Positions 16,699 to 25,962 of a DNA stretch of 64,000 nucleotides are shown piece by piece; position 1 is the stretch's first letter, and every line of letters starts with the position of its first letter. The notes beneath the pieces were generated by a model. That model had not been told where the DNA came from, did no database searches, and was given only the letters and a program-made list of their open reading frames with translations. The stretch comes from an uncultured Dysgonomonas sp. (GTDB lineage: Bacteria; Bacteroidota; Bacteroidia; Bacteroidales; Dysgonomonadaceae), in NCBI RefSeq assembly GCF_934668725.1, contig NZ_CAKUOF010000001.1, positions 310,001 to 374,000 of the forward strand. The letters are read 5' to 3'. Made by a program: the position numbers and the translations under genes.

Positions 16699-18501
16699 TT
16701 ATTTGTAAGATTTTAATACCTTCTTCATTTTATTCTTATGCAAAAAGTACAAAACAAAGTAAAATGGTATACCAATTGTAAAATTCAGAATTATACCGGA
16801 TATCTCAATCTTTTCTCTTACCCTTGAGTAAAATTCCTGTCTAGTAAAAAATATATCAACAAGTAAAAATAAATATAATATCCCGCTTATCCATTGCAAA
16901 ACAGAAAAGGTTGAGCTTATAAAGCCTTTGGACAGACTTGCTACAACTGATGTCAAAAGAAATACAACAAATACCTTAAGTGTATCTTTTGCTCTTTTAT
17001 CATAAGTAGAAAAAAGCTCATTTAATGTCATTAAACTACGATCTCCAAATACTTTTACGTAGTAATTTCGATAAGCATCGGCATTAAATAGAGCTGAGTC
17101 ATTTATCGCCTTATAAGTTATAAATACACCTAAAGGAAACAAGATAAAAGAACTCAGCCAAACACCTTGCCATACATCCCAGACCCCGTCCCTTGCCATT
17201 TTATAGCCAAGATTATCTATGATATAATAAATAATGAATAAAATAACAGAAACTACAACAGGCATTCCTAAACCACCTTTGCGAATAATCGCACCCAATG
17301 GTGCCCCAATAAAAAAGAATATAAGACATGCAAATGATAATGTAAATTTTCGCTGTAATTCTACATTATGTTGTCGTATTTTCTTTTGAGTGTCAATTTT
17401 AGAAATTGAACGAAACATAAAATCATTTTTATTCGCTTCTGCTCTAGACATTGCTTCACTATAGACACTTACTTTTTCAGAAGGAGAAAGAGAATTCAAT
17501 ACAGAGTCGAGGCTATAGCTATAATCTAGGTTATCTTCTTGAACTTTAGTAGTATCAATTTGATAATTATTCCGATATGATAAGTAGGTGTATTTTAACA
17601 TCACTTTCCTGTCATTGACATTAAGACTGTCAACTATAATAGTCAAAGAATCAACCGAAGCCCTTAATTGTGAAACATTTTTTGCTATTTGTGTTCCATC
17701 CATAGATGCTTCATCCATCCTATTGAAATTAGCATCAAAAGGAATTATGACTTCTTTCTCTTTGAAATTTTCTCGGCTATAAGGTACAAACTTATCATTC
17801 CTAACAGTAGCTCTATCTCCTAAACCAGATTGCTTAAAATTTGCAAATTGCTGTCCATTATATAAATTAAGCTGCAAATAATCCTTATTAGATGACATCT
17901 TCATTTTGGCTGAATCGCAAACAATAACAGCCATATTATCAAAACCTTTAGAGACATCATAGATCATCACATCTCTTAATGTTCCTGTCTCTTTATCTTT
18001 TGTTTTTACATATATATTATAGTTATCAATACCTGAATAGAAAGATCCTTCTGGAATATCTAATTCCGGAGATTTCTGTTTTACCGAAATCATTAAGGTC
18101 CTAAACTTCACATTTATTTGGGGAATAATGTCATTCTGGAAAAAGAAAGCTCCAATACAAATCAATATCATGAGAATAATTAGCGGACGCATAGCTCTTA
18201 ATAGAGATATCCCTGCAGCCTTAATTGCTAATAATTCATAACGCTCCCCTAAATTTCCAAAAGACATCAGCGAAGCTAAGAGTATAGCTAAAGGCAATGC
18301 CATAGGTACTAATGTAAGAGCGGCATACAGAAATAATTCGGCTAGTACATGAGTGTCAAGTCCTTTACCAACCAAATCCTCGACGTACTTCCATAAAAAC
18401 TGCATTAATATAATAAACAAACAAATGGCAAATGTCATAAAAAACACTGGCACAAATGTTTGTAATATATATAAGTATAAACGTTTTATACGTAACATCA
18501 A
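16699..18501 (-). CDS. LptF/LptG family permease (YjgP/YjgQ)
   Basis: An inner-membrane subunit of the LptB2FG exporter that extracts lipopolysaccharide and passes it to the periplasmic bridge. The 600-residue protein has the family plan: N-terminal hydrophobic helices with the LptF/G motif around ALTLVPMALPLAILLASLMSFGNLGERYEL, a large periplasmic beta-jellyroll region (roughly 120-360), and C-terminal membrane helices beginning near FTLSFACLIFFFIGAPLGAIIRKGG. It is much longer than the E. coli proteins (about 360) because of an extended periplasmic part and extra C-terminal segments, a form common in Bacteroidota. It leads the ribBA-aspC run. Confidence 0.9.
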   Translation of the reverse strand: MMLRIKRLYLYILQTFVPVFFMTFAICLFIILMQFLWKYVEDLVGKGLDTHVLAELFLYAALTLVPMALPLAILLASLMSFGNLGERYELLAIKAAGISLLRAMRPLIILMILICIGAFFFQNDIIPQINVKFRTLMISVKQKSPELDIPEGSFYSGIDNYNIYVKTKDKETGTLRDVMIYDVSKGFDNMAVIVCDSAKMKMSSNKDYLQLNLYNGQQFANFKQSGLGDRATVRNDKFVPYSRENFKEKEVIIPFDANFNRMDEASMDGTQIAKNVSQLRASVDSLTIIVDSLNVNDRKVMLKYTYLSYRNNYQIDTTKVQEDNLDYSYSLDSVLNSLSPSEKVSVYSEAMSRAEANKNDFMFRSISKIDTQKKIRQHNVELQRKFTLSFACLIFFFIGAPLGAIIRKGGLGMPVVVSVILFIIYYIIDNLGYKMARDGVWDVWQGVWLSSFILFPLGVFITYKAINDSALFNADAYRNYYVKVFGDRSLMTLNELFSTYDKRAKDTLKVFVVFLLTSVVASLSKGFISSTFSVLQWISGILYLFLLVDIFFTRQEFYSRVREKIEISGIILNFTIGIPFYFVLYFLHKNKMKKVLKSYK

Positions 18502-18590
18502 ACTTTATCTTAATAAGATTTTAAGACCTTTTACATTATGGTCATATATCCACAAATACATCTAGTAATAATCCCTTAAATTTACAATAG

Positions 18591-18598
18591 CAAAGTTA
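18591..18598 (-). promoter_or_regulatory. -7 promoter element for the lptF/G-ribBA-aspC operon
   Basis: Reads TAACTTTG on the minus strand, 90 bp before the permease start codon. Confidence 0.6.
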
Positions 18599-18620
18599 GT
18601 AAAAAAAGCTGCTAAAAAAC

Positions 18621-18652
18621 AGAAAAGAGATAGTATAAACTATCTCTTTTCT
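18621..18652 (-). terminator. Terminator after the RRM gene
   Basis: A perfect 14-bp stem (18621-18634 with 18639-18652) with a 4-nt ATAA loop, 28 bp after the RRM stop codon on the minus strand. Its base ends in a T-rich tract when read on the minus strand. Confidence 0.8.
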
Positions 18653-18679
18653 TATGGCTTTATATAAATATTCTAAATA

Positions 18680-19021
18680 TTAATATCTTTCACGATTGAA
18701 ACCGCCACCTGAGTTGCCTCCTCTTCTGTTTCCGCCGCCAAAGCCGCCTGAACTTCTACGAGGACCTGCACCACCTTCAGCTCTTGGACGTGCTACAGAT
18801 ACAGAAATAGTTCTGCCATCATATTCAGCTCCATTCAATTCGTCAATAGCTTTTTGTCCTGAAGCTTCGTCATTCATTTCAACAAAACCATAACCTTTAG
18901 AACGGCCAGTTTCTCTGTCCATAATAACTTTAGCAGAAGCAATCTCTCCGTATTCTCCAAATAAATCATTTAGGTCAGCATCTGTGATACTATAGCTTAA
19001 CCCAGCAATAAAAATGTTCAT
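18680..19021 (-). CDS. RNA-binding protein with one RRM domain and a Gly/Arg-rich tail
   Basis: A 113-residue single-stranded RNA-binding protein. The RRM covers about residues 2-79, with RNP2 IFIAGL at 3-8 and RNP1 KGYGFVEM at 42-49, including the aromatic residues that stack on bases. Residues 83-113 form a disordered GG/RR-rich tail (SGGFGGGNRRGG). Proteins of this form are widespread in Bacteroidota, which generally lack Hfq, and are candidates for general RNA chaperones or small-RNA partners. The gene has a long leader, with two possible promoters about 130-180 bp upstream, and its own terminator. Confidence 0.93.
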   Translation of the reverse strand: MNIFIAGLSYSITDADLNDLFGEYGEIASAKVIMDRETGRSKGYGFVEMNDEASGQKAIDELNGAEYDGRTISVSVARPRAEGGAGPRRSSGGFGGGNRRGGNSGGGFNRERY

Positions 19022-19153
19022 AAAAAAAATGTAATTAAAAAAAATAAATAATTGTGTTTAGCAAAGAACCAAATTCAGAGAGAAATGATATACTAACCAA
19101 GATACTTGAGAAAGAAATTAAAACTGTCTGTCTAAAAATTACTTATGCACTCA

Positions 19154-19161
19154 CAAATATA
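19154..19161 (-). promoter_or_regulatory. -7 promoter element for the RRM gene (proximal)
   Basis: CAAATATA on the plus strand reads TATATTTG on the minus strand, 132 bp before the RRM start. A second identical motif is at 19195-19202. Which one is used cannot be told from sequence. Confidence 0.5.
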
Positions 19162-19292
19162 GCAATAAAATTGAAACCTTATGCATTTATACAGCAAATA
19201 TACAAAACCTCACTCCATTTTAACCAAATGAAACAGTTTTGAAAACTTATTAACACCAGTAACTTCATCCAGCTTATATTACAATATATTAC

Positions 19293-19300
19293 TACTTTTG
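19293..19300 (+). promoter_or_regulatory. -7 promoter element for ybaK
   Basis: TACTTTTG followed by C lies 30 bp before the ybaK start codon. Confidence 0.6.
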
Positions 19301-19330
19301 CAAATACAGAATGAGTAATACCCTATTAAT

Positions 19331-19813
19331 ATGAAAATTAATAAAACAAATGCTGCCAGATTGCTAGACAAGGCAGAAATTAATTATGAACTAATCTCCT
19401 ATGAAGTTGACGAATCAGATCTAAGTGCTATTCATGTAGCAAAACAATTGAACGAACCCATCGAGCAATTATTTAAAACTTTAATACTGAAGGGTGATAA
19501 GTCTGGGCATTTTGTATGCATAATTCCGGGTGCTGAAGAACTTGATTTAAAATTAGCAGCAAAAGTATCCGGTAATAAAAGCTGCCAGATGATATTAATG
19601 AAAGATCTACTGAGTGTAACAGGATACATTAGAGGAGCCTGCTCCCCTATAGGTATGAAAAAAAAATATCCGACATATATACATTCAACCTGTGAAAATT
19701 TTGAATTTATATATATTAGTGCGGGGCAAAGAGGCTTACAAATAAAAATAGCCCCGAGTGATCTTATCAAGGTTATCGAAGCTACTATTTCTATACTCGT
19801 TGAAAAAAAATAG
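19331..19813 (+). CDS. ybaK: Cys-tRNA(Pro) deacylase, YbaK/EbsC family
   Basis: Hydrolyses Cys-tRNA(Pro) made in error by prolyl-tRNA synthetase. The 160-residue protein is almost all YbaK/ProX domain: an N-terminal helix (NAARLLDKAEI), the FKTLILKGD stretch at 48-56 that carries the catalytic-type lysine, the GACSPIGMKKKYPTY loop near 104-118, and an AGQRGLQIKIAPSDL end. Length is typical. It is a single-gene unit, and its stop codon is 2 bp from the end of the convergent antiporter gene, so the two have no room for a separate terminator. Confidence 0.92.
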   Translation: MKINKTNAARLLDKAEINYELISYEVDESDLSAIHVAKQLNEPIEQLFKTLILKGDKSGHFVCIIPGAEELDLKLAAKVSGNKSCQMILMKDLLSVTGYIRGACSPIGMKKKYPTYIHSTCENFEFIYISAGQRGLQIKIAPSDLIKVIEATISILVEKK

Positions 19814-19815
19814 GA

Positions 19816-21078
19816 TTATGAAATTTTTATTTTCTTAGCTAACTTTCCAATAGTCAACCCCTGAACTATAATAGAAAAAACAACCACAAAATAAGTAGCC
19901 GCTATAAGCACCTGCTTAAACGGTCCTTCTGCAATAGAAAGAGCCAGAGCAATAGAAACTCCTCCTCGAAGACCTCCCCAGACCAAAATTTTTATAGTTC
20001 CACTTGAAAATTTTTCTTTAAAAGGGATAATTAATGTTGGAATCTTTATCGAAATATATCTTGCGAATAAAACGACAACGATACAGATACAACCTATCAA
20101 CCAATAATTATGAAGATTAGGTATTAATAATAATTCAAACCCTATAAAAAGAAATAAAATAGCATTAAACACCTCATCCAGTAATTCCCAAAAATGGCCA
20201 ACATGATTACTCGTCTCCACTTCACTTTCTTTTCGCTTTCTTTTGGACTCTCCAATAATAAGTCCAGCCGCAACCATAGCCAGAGGACCAGATATATGCA
20301 TAGGGTGAACAATTAACGATCCACCCATTACAACCGATAGAGTTATTAATACTGACACCTTATAATCATTCGCAGCTTTCATCGCCTTCGCTGCAATATA
20401 CCCTAATAAAAGACCGACTACAAAACCTCCGGCTGCTTCTTTTATCAACAACCATGATATATTGGTAAATGAAAGGTCTACAGATTCCCCCTGTGCCAAT
20501 TTAAGTATAACCGCAAAAACAACAACAGCAACACCATCATTGAATAATGATTCTCCGGCAACTTTGGTTTCTACGGATTTTGAAACTTTTGCCTCCTTCA
20601 GTATACTTAGCACAGCTATAGGATCTGTTGGCGAGATTAACGAACCAAATAGCAAACAATAGATAAATGGAATCTCGAGATGTAAATCTATCATAGGTAA
20701 CAATCTATTCAATAAGAAATAGAGAGCGAACCCAATAACAAAGGTAGATATTACAACACTCAATGTCGAAAAGATAATAACAGGCAACCGTTGCTCTTTC
20801 AAATCATTTATATTAATATGTATAGCTCCAGCAAAGAGGAGGAAATTAAGCATTCCATTCATTAGTATCTCAGAAAAGTTGAGACTCCCTATCAGTGTCG
20901 AGAAATCCTGCAAAGGTCCTGTGGTTATCAAATTCCCTATAAAAACAAGACAAATTGATACAATCATAGCAATAACCATAATACCTATGGTTGACGGCAA
21001 CTTTAGAAAACGAACATTAATATAAGAAAAGATTGTAGCTATTACTATAAGAATAGAAAAAGTATAGTATAATTCCAT
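19816..21078 (-). CDS. Na+/H+ (monovalent cation/proton) antiporter, CPA1/NhaP type
   Basis: A 420-residue inner-membrane exchanger with about 12 hydrophobic segments, likely exporting Na+ or K+ for H+ in pH and salt control. The ion-binding regions of CPA1 proteins are visible: SPTDPIAVLSILKEA in the discontinuous helix, and AGESLFNDGVAVVVFAVIL with the paired acidic residues. GGLRGGVSIALAL near residue 370 is another CPA1 hallmark. It lacks the long cytoplasmic C-terminal tail found in many NhaP proteins. It is a single-gene unit with its own promoter motif at 21118-21125. Confidence 0.92.
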   Translation of the reverse strand: MELYYTFSILIVIATIFSYINVRFLKLPSTIGIMVIAMIVSICLVFIGNLITTGPLQDFSTLIGSLNFSEILMNGMLNFLLFAGAIHININDLKEQRLPVIIFSTLSVVISTFVIGFALYFLLNRLLPMIDLHLEIPFIYCLLFGSLISPTDPIAVLSILKEAKVSKSVETKVAGESLFNDGVAVVVFAVILKLAQGESVDLSFTNISWLLIKEAAGGFVVGLLLGYIAAKAMKAANDYKVSVLITLSVVMGGSLIVHPMHISGPLAMVAAGLIIGESKRKRKESEVETSNHVGHFWELLDEVFNAILFLFIGFELLLIPNLHNYWLIGCICIVVVLFARYISIKIPTLIIPFKEKFSSGTIKILVWGGLRGGVSIALALSIAEGPFKQVLIAATYFVVVFSIIVQGLTIGKLAKKIKIS

Positions 21079-21117
21079 TTATGTCAAATTAAAGAGGTAA
21101 AACAAAAGTTTGTCAGA

Positions 21118-21125
21118 CAAATATA
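21118..21125 (-). promoter_or_regulatory. -7 promoter element for the CPA1 antiporter
   Basis: Reads TATATTTG on the minus strand, 39 bp before the antiporter start codon. Confidence 0.55.
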
Positions 21126-21171
21126 ATAAAAAAGGATTTTTAGCAAGCATCACTTAAGATTTTAAATAAAA

Positions 21172-21203
21172 AAAGAGACTACCAAATAAATAGCAGTCTC
21201 TTT
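21172..21203 (-). terminator. Terminator after the primary sigma factor gene
   Basis: A 9-bp stem (21172-21180 with 21195-21203) with a 14-nt loop, located 29 bp after the rpoD stop. It is followed by a T-rich stretch on the minus strand. Confidence 0.65.
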
Positions 21204-21231
21204 ATATATTTTGAGTCTAAAAGGTCCTTTT

Positions 21232-22092
21232 TTAACCTAAATACCCTTTAAGCAATTTACTTCTCGAATTCTGACGCAACCTTTTGATTGCCTTCTCTTT
21301 AATCTGTCGAACACGCTCACGTGTAAGTTGAAATTTATCTCCAATTTCTTCCAATGTCATCTCTTGACAGCCTATACCAAAAAACATTTTGATGATATCA
21401 CTTTCCCTTTCGGTTAAAGTAGATAAGGCCCTTTCAATTTCCTGCTGAAGAGATTCGTTCATCAGTGAACGGTCTGCAATAGGAGCATCATCATTTACCA
21501 ATACGTCAAGCAAGCTATTATCTTCACCTTCTACAAATGGAGCATCCATTGAAATATGACGGCCTGACACCTTCAGAGAATCGGAAATTTTGTCAACAGG
21601 AATATCCAGTTGCTCAGCCAATTCCTCTGGTGAGGGCTTACGCTCATTTTCTTGCTCAAACTTTGAGAAAGCTTTGCTAATTTTGTTTAGCGAACCTACC
21701 TGATTTAAAGGAAGACGTACTATACGCGATTGCTCTGCTAATGCTTGTAAGATAGATTGGCGAATCCACCAAACGGCATAACTGATAAATTTAAAACCTC
21801 TGGTTTCATCAAATTTTTCAGCAGCTTTAATCAAGCCCAAATTTCCTTCATTAATAAGGTCAGGCAAACTTAGTCCTTGATTTTGGTATTGTTTCGCTAC
21901 AGAAACGACAAAACGAAGATTAGCCCGTGTTAACTTTTCTAACGCCGCTCTATCCCCACGTTTTATGGCCTGAGCCAATTCTACCTCTTCTTCTACAGTG
22001 ATAAGATCTTCACGACCAATCTCTTGAAGATACTTATCCAAAGATGCACTTTCTCGATTTGTTATCGATTTTGTAATCTTTAACTGTCTCAT
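21232..22092 (-). CDS. rpoD: Primary RNA polymerase sigma factor (sigma-70, Bacteroidota type)
   Basis: Directs RNA polymerase to housekeeping promoters. At 286 residues it lacks region 1.1 and the non-conserved insert of E. coli RpoD, as is normal for the Bacteroidota primary sigma. Region 1.2 is seen at SLDKYLQEIGREDLI, regions 2.1-2.4 at LTRANLRFVVSVAKQYQ through FISYAVWWIRQSILQAL, region 3 after RIVRLPLNQVGS, and region 4 with the helix-turn-helix TLEEIGDKFQLTRERVRQIKEKA. It has its own -7 motif (TACCTTTG) and terminator. The TAnnTTTG motifs seen through this window are the type of promoter this factor is known to read. Confidence 0.95.
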   Translation of the reverse strand: MRQLKITKSITNRESASLDKYLQEIGREDLITVEEEVELAQAIKRGDRAALEKLTRANLRFVVSVAKQYQNQGLSLPDLINEGNLGLIKAAEKFDETRGFKFISYAVWWIRQSILQALAEQSRIVRLPLNQVGSLNKISKAFSKFEQENERKPSPEELAEQLDIPVDKISDSLKVSGRHISMDAPFVEGEDNSLLDVLVNDDAPIADRSLMNESLQQEIERALSTLTERESDIIKMFFGIGCQEMTLEEIGDKFQLTRERVRQIKEKAIKRLRQNSRSKLLKGYLG

Positions 22093-22128
22093 CTATTCGC
22101 TTTAAATATTAATTTCCAAACAAGTGTG

Positions 22129-22136
22129 CAAAGGTA
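22129..22136 (-). promoter_or_regulatory. -7 promoter element for rpoD
   Basis: Reads TACCTTTG on the minus strand, 36 bp before the rpoD start codon, and is followed by C. This suggests that the sigma gene is read by its own product. Confidence 0.65.
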
Positions 22137-22214
22137 CGAATTAAATATCAATTTTAGATCACCAAATTATAATAAAAATCACTCCCTATTGATTATTCTC
22201 ATACCACAATTATA

Positions 22215-22257
22215 ATAACGTTTAACTCTCCATTTTGATCGAAGAATTAAACGTTAT
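22215..22257 (-). terminator. Probable terminator after the HtrA gene
   Basis: A perfect 11-bp inverted repeat (22215-22225 with 22247-22257) with a 21-nt loop, 27 bp after the htrA stop. The following T run is weak on the minus strand, so termination efficiency is uncertain. Confidence 0.5.
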
Positions 22258-22284
22258 AGTTTGTTAATAGGTTATTGTTAAATT

Positions 22285-23817
22285 TTATTCATTTAAATCT
22301 ATGGCATAGTATTTAGTTCTACCATTAGGATAAAATCCAGACACGAACAATCCTTTATCTTGGCTTTTACTTACAGCATCTATAATTTGCTCTACTTCAT
22401 CCGGTGAAGAAACTGAAGCATTATTGATTTTCATAATAATAAATCCTTTAGAAATTCCTTCTTTTTTGAATTTACCGCCATCATCAACTCCGGCAACCTC
22501 TACGCCATAGCTTACACCATATTGTTTCTTTTGCTCTTCAGTTAATTTCTTAAACGCAGCCCCAACAGCAGCCAAACCATCGGTTTTCTTCACAACAGAA
22601 GTACTGCCTGAACTATTTTTCAAAACAACACTAACTGTTTTCGAATCACCGTTTCTATTTATTGCAAGTTCAACTTTATCGCCAGGACGGTATCTATTCA
22701 CTTGATCTTGAAGCTCTCCCACACTACGAACCTTTGTTTTATTCACAGCAACAATAACATCACCTTCAAGAACCCCAGCTTCTTTAGCCGGACTACGATC
22801 CGCAAAACCTCCTACATATACACCTTCTTTTACTTTCAAGGCTTTAGCTTTTTCCGGATTTATATCGTCAACTGCCGATACATCACTAATCATAACTCCC
22901 AAAACGGCACGTTGAACAGCCCCGAATTCCTTAATATCAGCTACAACCTTACCTGCGATTGAAATAGGTACAGCAAAACCATATCCAGCAAAACTACCTG
23001 TTTGAGAATATATTGCTGTATTAATTCCCACTAATTGACCATTCGTATTTACTAAGGCACCTCCACTATTACCTGGATTGATAGCCGCATCAGTCTGAAT
23101 AAAAGACTGAATAGTCATATCTCCTCCACCCTGTTTTCCAGCACCAATACCTCCACGTCCTTTTGCACTAACAATCCCTGCAGTGACAGTAGAAGTCAGA
23201 TTAAAAGGATTACCTACAGCCAAAACCCATTCGCCAACTTTCAAATCATCTGAATTACCAAACGAAACATAAGGAAAATCAGTGCCTTCTATTTTCAATA
23301 AAGCAATATCAGTCGTAGGATCTGTTCCAATAAGCTTAGCCACATATTTTTGATTATCGTTCATGGTAACCTCTATTTCAGTAGCTTTATCAATTACGTG
23401 ATTATTTGTAATTATATAGCCATCTTTAGAGATAATTACCCCTGATCCATATCCAACACTTGGTTGTGGATTCATATACTCCGAGCCTCCTCTATCTCCA
23501 AAGCCGAAGAAATATTCAAAAGGATCAATCATTTGCCTCTGACGACGCCCGGCTGTTTCAACAGACTTTACCGTTGATTTGATATGTACCACTGCATGAA
23601 TAGAACTTTCTGCCGCTTTTGTAAAATCAGGATAGCCATCTGCGGTTAAAGATGCCAGATGTACATTCTTTTGATCGAATTCCTGTCCATAATTAAATAT
23701 GTCGGCACTACTATAATTTGCTCGACTATTCAGATAACTATACGTACCATATGAAGCCCCAATACTTATTAAAGCTGCGACAATATAGGTGGATGCATTT
23801 TTCCAAATTTTCTTCAT
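22285..23817 (-). CDS. degP: Do/DegP-family periplasmic serine endoprotease
   Basis: A periplasmic protease/chaperone for misfolded envelope proteins. The 510-residue protein has an N-terminal hydrophobic segment (about 10-26) that acts as signal or anchor. The trypsin-like domain has the full triad His140 (ITNNHV), Asp170 (TTDIALLKI) and Ser251 (NPGNSGGAL). Two PDZ domains follow, the first around GVMISDVSAVDDINP to VNRYRPGDKVEL and a second degenerate one near the C-terminus (GFIIMKINNASVSSPDEVEQ). Length and order match DegP/DegQ. Single-gene unit with a TACATTTG promoter motif. Whether it is closer to DegP, DegQ or DegS cannot be told by eye; two PDZ domains argue against DegS. Confidence 0.93.
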   Translation of the reverse strand: MKKIWKNASTYIVAALISIGASYGTYSYLNSRANYSSADIFNYGQEFDQKNVHLASLTADGYPDFTKAAESSIHAVVHIKSTVKSVETAGRRQRQMIDPFEYFFGFGDRGGSEYMNPQPSVGYGSGVIISKDGYIITNNHVIDKATEIEVTMNDNQKYVAKLIGTDPTTDIALLKIEGTDFPYVSFGNSDDLKVGEWVLAVGNPFNLTSTVTAGIVSAKGRGGIGAGKQGGGDMTIQSFIQTDAAINPGNSGGALVNTNGQLVGINTAIYSQTGSFAGYGFAVPISIAGKVVADIKEFGAVQRAVLGVMISDVSAVDDINPEKAKALKVKEGVYVGGFADRSPAKEAGVLEGDVIVAVNKTKVRSVGELQDQVNRYRPGDKVELAINRNGDSKTVSVVLKNSSGSTSVVKKTDGLAAVGAAFKKLTEEQKKQYGVSYGVEVAGVDDGGKFKKEGISKGFIIMKINNASVSSPDEVEQIIDAVSKSQDKGLFVSGFYPNGRTKYYAIDLNE

Positions 23818-23862
23818 ATTCTAATTTGTTTTTATTTTAAATTAAATCATTATATCCTTCGT

Positions 23863-23870
23863 CAAATGTA
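23863..23870 (-). promoter_or_regulatory. -7 promoter element for the HtrA gene
   Basis: Reads TACATTTG on the minus strand, 45 bp before the htrA start codon. Confidence 0.55.
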
Positions 23871-24017
23871 TAAACAAAAACTATTCACTAGATATGTCTT
23901 CTGATTGTTTTTTAACACTTTTAACCAGTAAAATTCAAGCTTAACAGCGTTTAACAAGCTTACAATCAACGCTAACATTTATTTCCAAAAATAAATGACA
24001 AATTGTCAGAATAAAAA

Positions 24018-24043
24018 AAGAAGATCGAAAAAACGATCTTCTT
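24018..24043 (-). terminator. Terminator after the C69 dipeptidase gene
   Basis: A 10-bp stem (24018-24027 with 24034-24043) with a 6-nt A loop, followed on the minus strand by a T run. It lies 27 bp after the stop codon. Confidence 0.75.
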
Positions 24044-24070
24044 CATGCCTAAATATCCTCATTGGATGCT

Positions 24071-25708
24071 TTATTCTACAACCTTAAAACGATCTCCGGT
24101 TTGTTTTACCACTTCTTTATAAAACTTCTGAGGATAGCCAACTCGTTGGGGAGCGGATGGGTTTCCATACTCGTTACGAATAAATTCACCATCTTTTTCC
24201 TTACGTACAATACCATCCATGTACTTTATTGTCAAAAACTCTCCTAATTTTTTCCAGTTTTCAAATGCATATTGTCCCTGCTCTCCACTATATTGTGTTA
24301 AATAAGTTACAGCTTTTACTGGTGACTTTTCATACAATTGTAATGCCTTCGCTTCAACCTCTGCCTGTTGCAATAAAAATTTTGATTCAAGTTGTTGTTG
24401 AACCTTCAACAAATCAGGATGCATATAGTTATATTTTCCATAGACCATATTCGACACCCAATTGTGTATCCAAAAAGCGGAAGTCCATGAAAAAGTATAT
24501 AAATCACCATTGCCGACCCTATAAGCCTCAGGTATTTCTGTTATTGATGCATACATCGGAACAAATACCGTTTGAGCCGGATCATCAACCCCAAACCAAA
24601 GTACTCCTCCCACTAAATCAGGCAACCAAGAGCGCATTTGAGCAATAAAGACAAAACCAGCTTGCTGCGTAGCAATAGGGCGTTCATTGCAATATTTAAC
24701 AGAGTCAACCTCCCATTCTAATGGAGCCCAGCGATAAGGAGATTCAAAAGGACCTGCTCCTATATCAAAACGCCAATCTAATGGAGTATCTTCATAGTGA
24801 TTTCTCATCATTTCTTTTAAATCCGTCAGGCTAACTTTTCTGTCAGGCTTAATATACAAAGGCATAGGTTCGTGAGTTTGCCCTAAAGCATAAGTTACAA
24901 AACCCGCCATATCTTTATTAAAAGTATTGAAAAAACTCCATACACGTGCTTCACAATAGCGTTGCCCACCAAAATCCAATGGATTATATGCTTTAGCAAA
25001 GCTAAAATCGGTATCTTTTCCAGAAAAATATCCTTTTTCACGAGCAAAAGAAATTACATCTTTTGAATAAAGACAATTTTTAGAGTCTTTAAAAGGAAAT
25101 TGCTGTATACGGGCCTGATTAGCATGAGCTGATATACAATCATCGGGAATACGAACAGCAACCCAAACAGCACCTTTATTTCCTTTTCCCTTACCGATCA
25201 TCTCCATAACCCAAACCTCATTTGGATCTCCAATAGAAAAAGATTCCCCTCCGCTGGCATAACCATATTCTGCAACCAGGTCAGTCATTACCTTAATGGC
25301 TTCTCGAGCAGTCCTAGCCCTCTGTAAAGTTATATAAATAAGGCTTCCATAATCAATTATACCTTCTGGATCTACAAGTTCCTCACGCCCCCCAAAGGTA
25401 GACTCTGAAATAGTCAACTGATGTTCGTTCATATTACCTACTACATTATATGTCTCCACCACCTGTTTTATCTCTCCTAAAAATTTTCCCGAATCCCAAT
25501 CATACACTTTAAGCATTTCACCCGCTGTATATTTTTGTGCCGGCCAATGGTATAATTCTCCATACAGAGAATATGAATCAGCCGAATAAGTGATCATTGT
25601 AGAACCATCAGCAGAGGCTGATTTCCCAACCAGTAAACTAGTACATGCAAATGCAGTCGAAACACTTACAATTCCTGAAAAAAGTAATAAGAAAGCCTTT
25701 TTCATCAT
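24071..25708 (-). CDS. C69 family dipeptidase (PepD-like), exported
   Basis: A 545-residue N-terminal-nucleophile cysteine hydrolase predicted to cut dipeptides. It begins with a signal peptide (about residues 1-21), and the residue after the cleavage site AFA is Cys22 in CTSLLVGKSASADGS, which is the exposed N-terminal nucleophile typical of family C69. Other family blocks are ITYSADSYS near 39, NEHQLTISESTFGG, YGYASGGESFSIGDPNEVWVMEM, SAHANQARI, and PLDFGGQRYCEARVW. It is therefore likely to act in the periplasm, suiting the two peptide transporters elsewhere in the window, though that link is inference. It is a single-gene unit. No exact TAnnTTTG motif was found upstream. Confidence 0.92.
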   Translation of the reverse strand: MMKKAFLLLFSGIVSVSTAFACTSLLVGKSASADGSTMITYSADSYSLYGELYHWPAQKYTAGEMLKVYDWDSGKFLGEIKQVVETYNVVGNMNEHQLTISESTFGGREELVDPEGIIDYGSLIYITLQRARTAREAIKVMTDLVAEYGYASGGESFSIGDPNEVWVMEMIGKGKGNKGAVWVAVRIPDDCISAHANQARIQQFPFKDSKNCLYSKDVISFAREKGYFSGKDTDFSFAKAYNPLDFGGQRYCEARVWSFFNTFNKDMAGFVTYALGQTHEPMPLYIKPDRKVSLTDLKEMMRNHYEDTPLDWRFDIGAGPFESPYRWAPLEWEVDSVKYCNERPIATQQAGFVFIAQMRSWLPDLVGGVLWFGVDDPAQTVFVPMYASITEIPEAYRVGNGDLYTFSWTSAFWIHNWVSNMVYGKYNYMHPDLLKVQQQLESKFLLQQAEVEAKALQLYEKSPVKAVTYLTQYSGEQGQYAFENWKKLGEFLTIKYMDGIVRKEKDGEFIRNEYGNPSAPQRVGYPQKFYKEVVKQTGDRFKVVE

Positions 25709-25962
25709 TTTTTCCTTTATAATATTTTATTAAATTTGTTTTGATTTTGTAAATATACATTATAAAAAAAGAAGTACAAAGAGATAAAGATGAGTCTCTT
25801 CAACACAATTTAATATAACGAAAATATTATTATTTTAAGAGTATATAAAACATGTTTTAGAATATATTTTTTTACTTGGAACTTATATAATAAACCTGTT
25901 TCTTTGTATCGATAACCTAAAACAATCTTTTTACCTTAAACACTAATACCTAAATTAACTCA

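Larger units (their letters stand above)
19022..19330. other. 309-bp divergent intergenic region between the RRM gene and ybaK
   Basis: It holds two minus-strand TATATTTG motifs (19154-19161 and 19195-19202) that would give the RRM mRNA a leader of roughly 125-170 nt, and one plus-strand TACTTTTG (19293-19300) for ybaK. A 62-codon open frame at 19054-19242 has no promoter and unremarkable composition, and I do not call it a gene. I see no strong hairpin. Confidence 0.6.

Noticed and set aside
19054..19242. 62-codon open frame between the RRM gene and ybaK
   Set aside because: It overlaps the promoter region of the RRM gene on the other strand, has no promoter of its own and has a low-complexity composition.
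25643..25646. Lipobox-like Cys22 in the C69 dipeptidase
   Set aside because: The sequence AFAC lacks the usual Leu at -3 and the cysteine is the known N-terminal nucleophile of this family, so signal peptidase I cleavage is more likely than lipidation.
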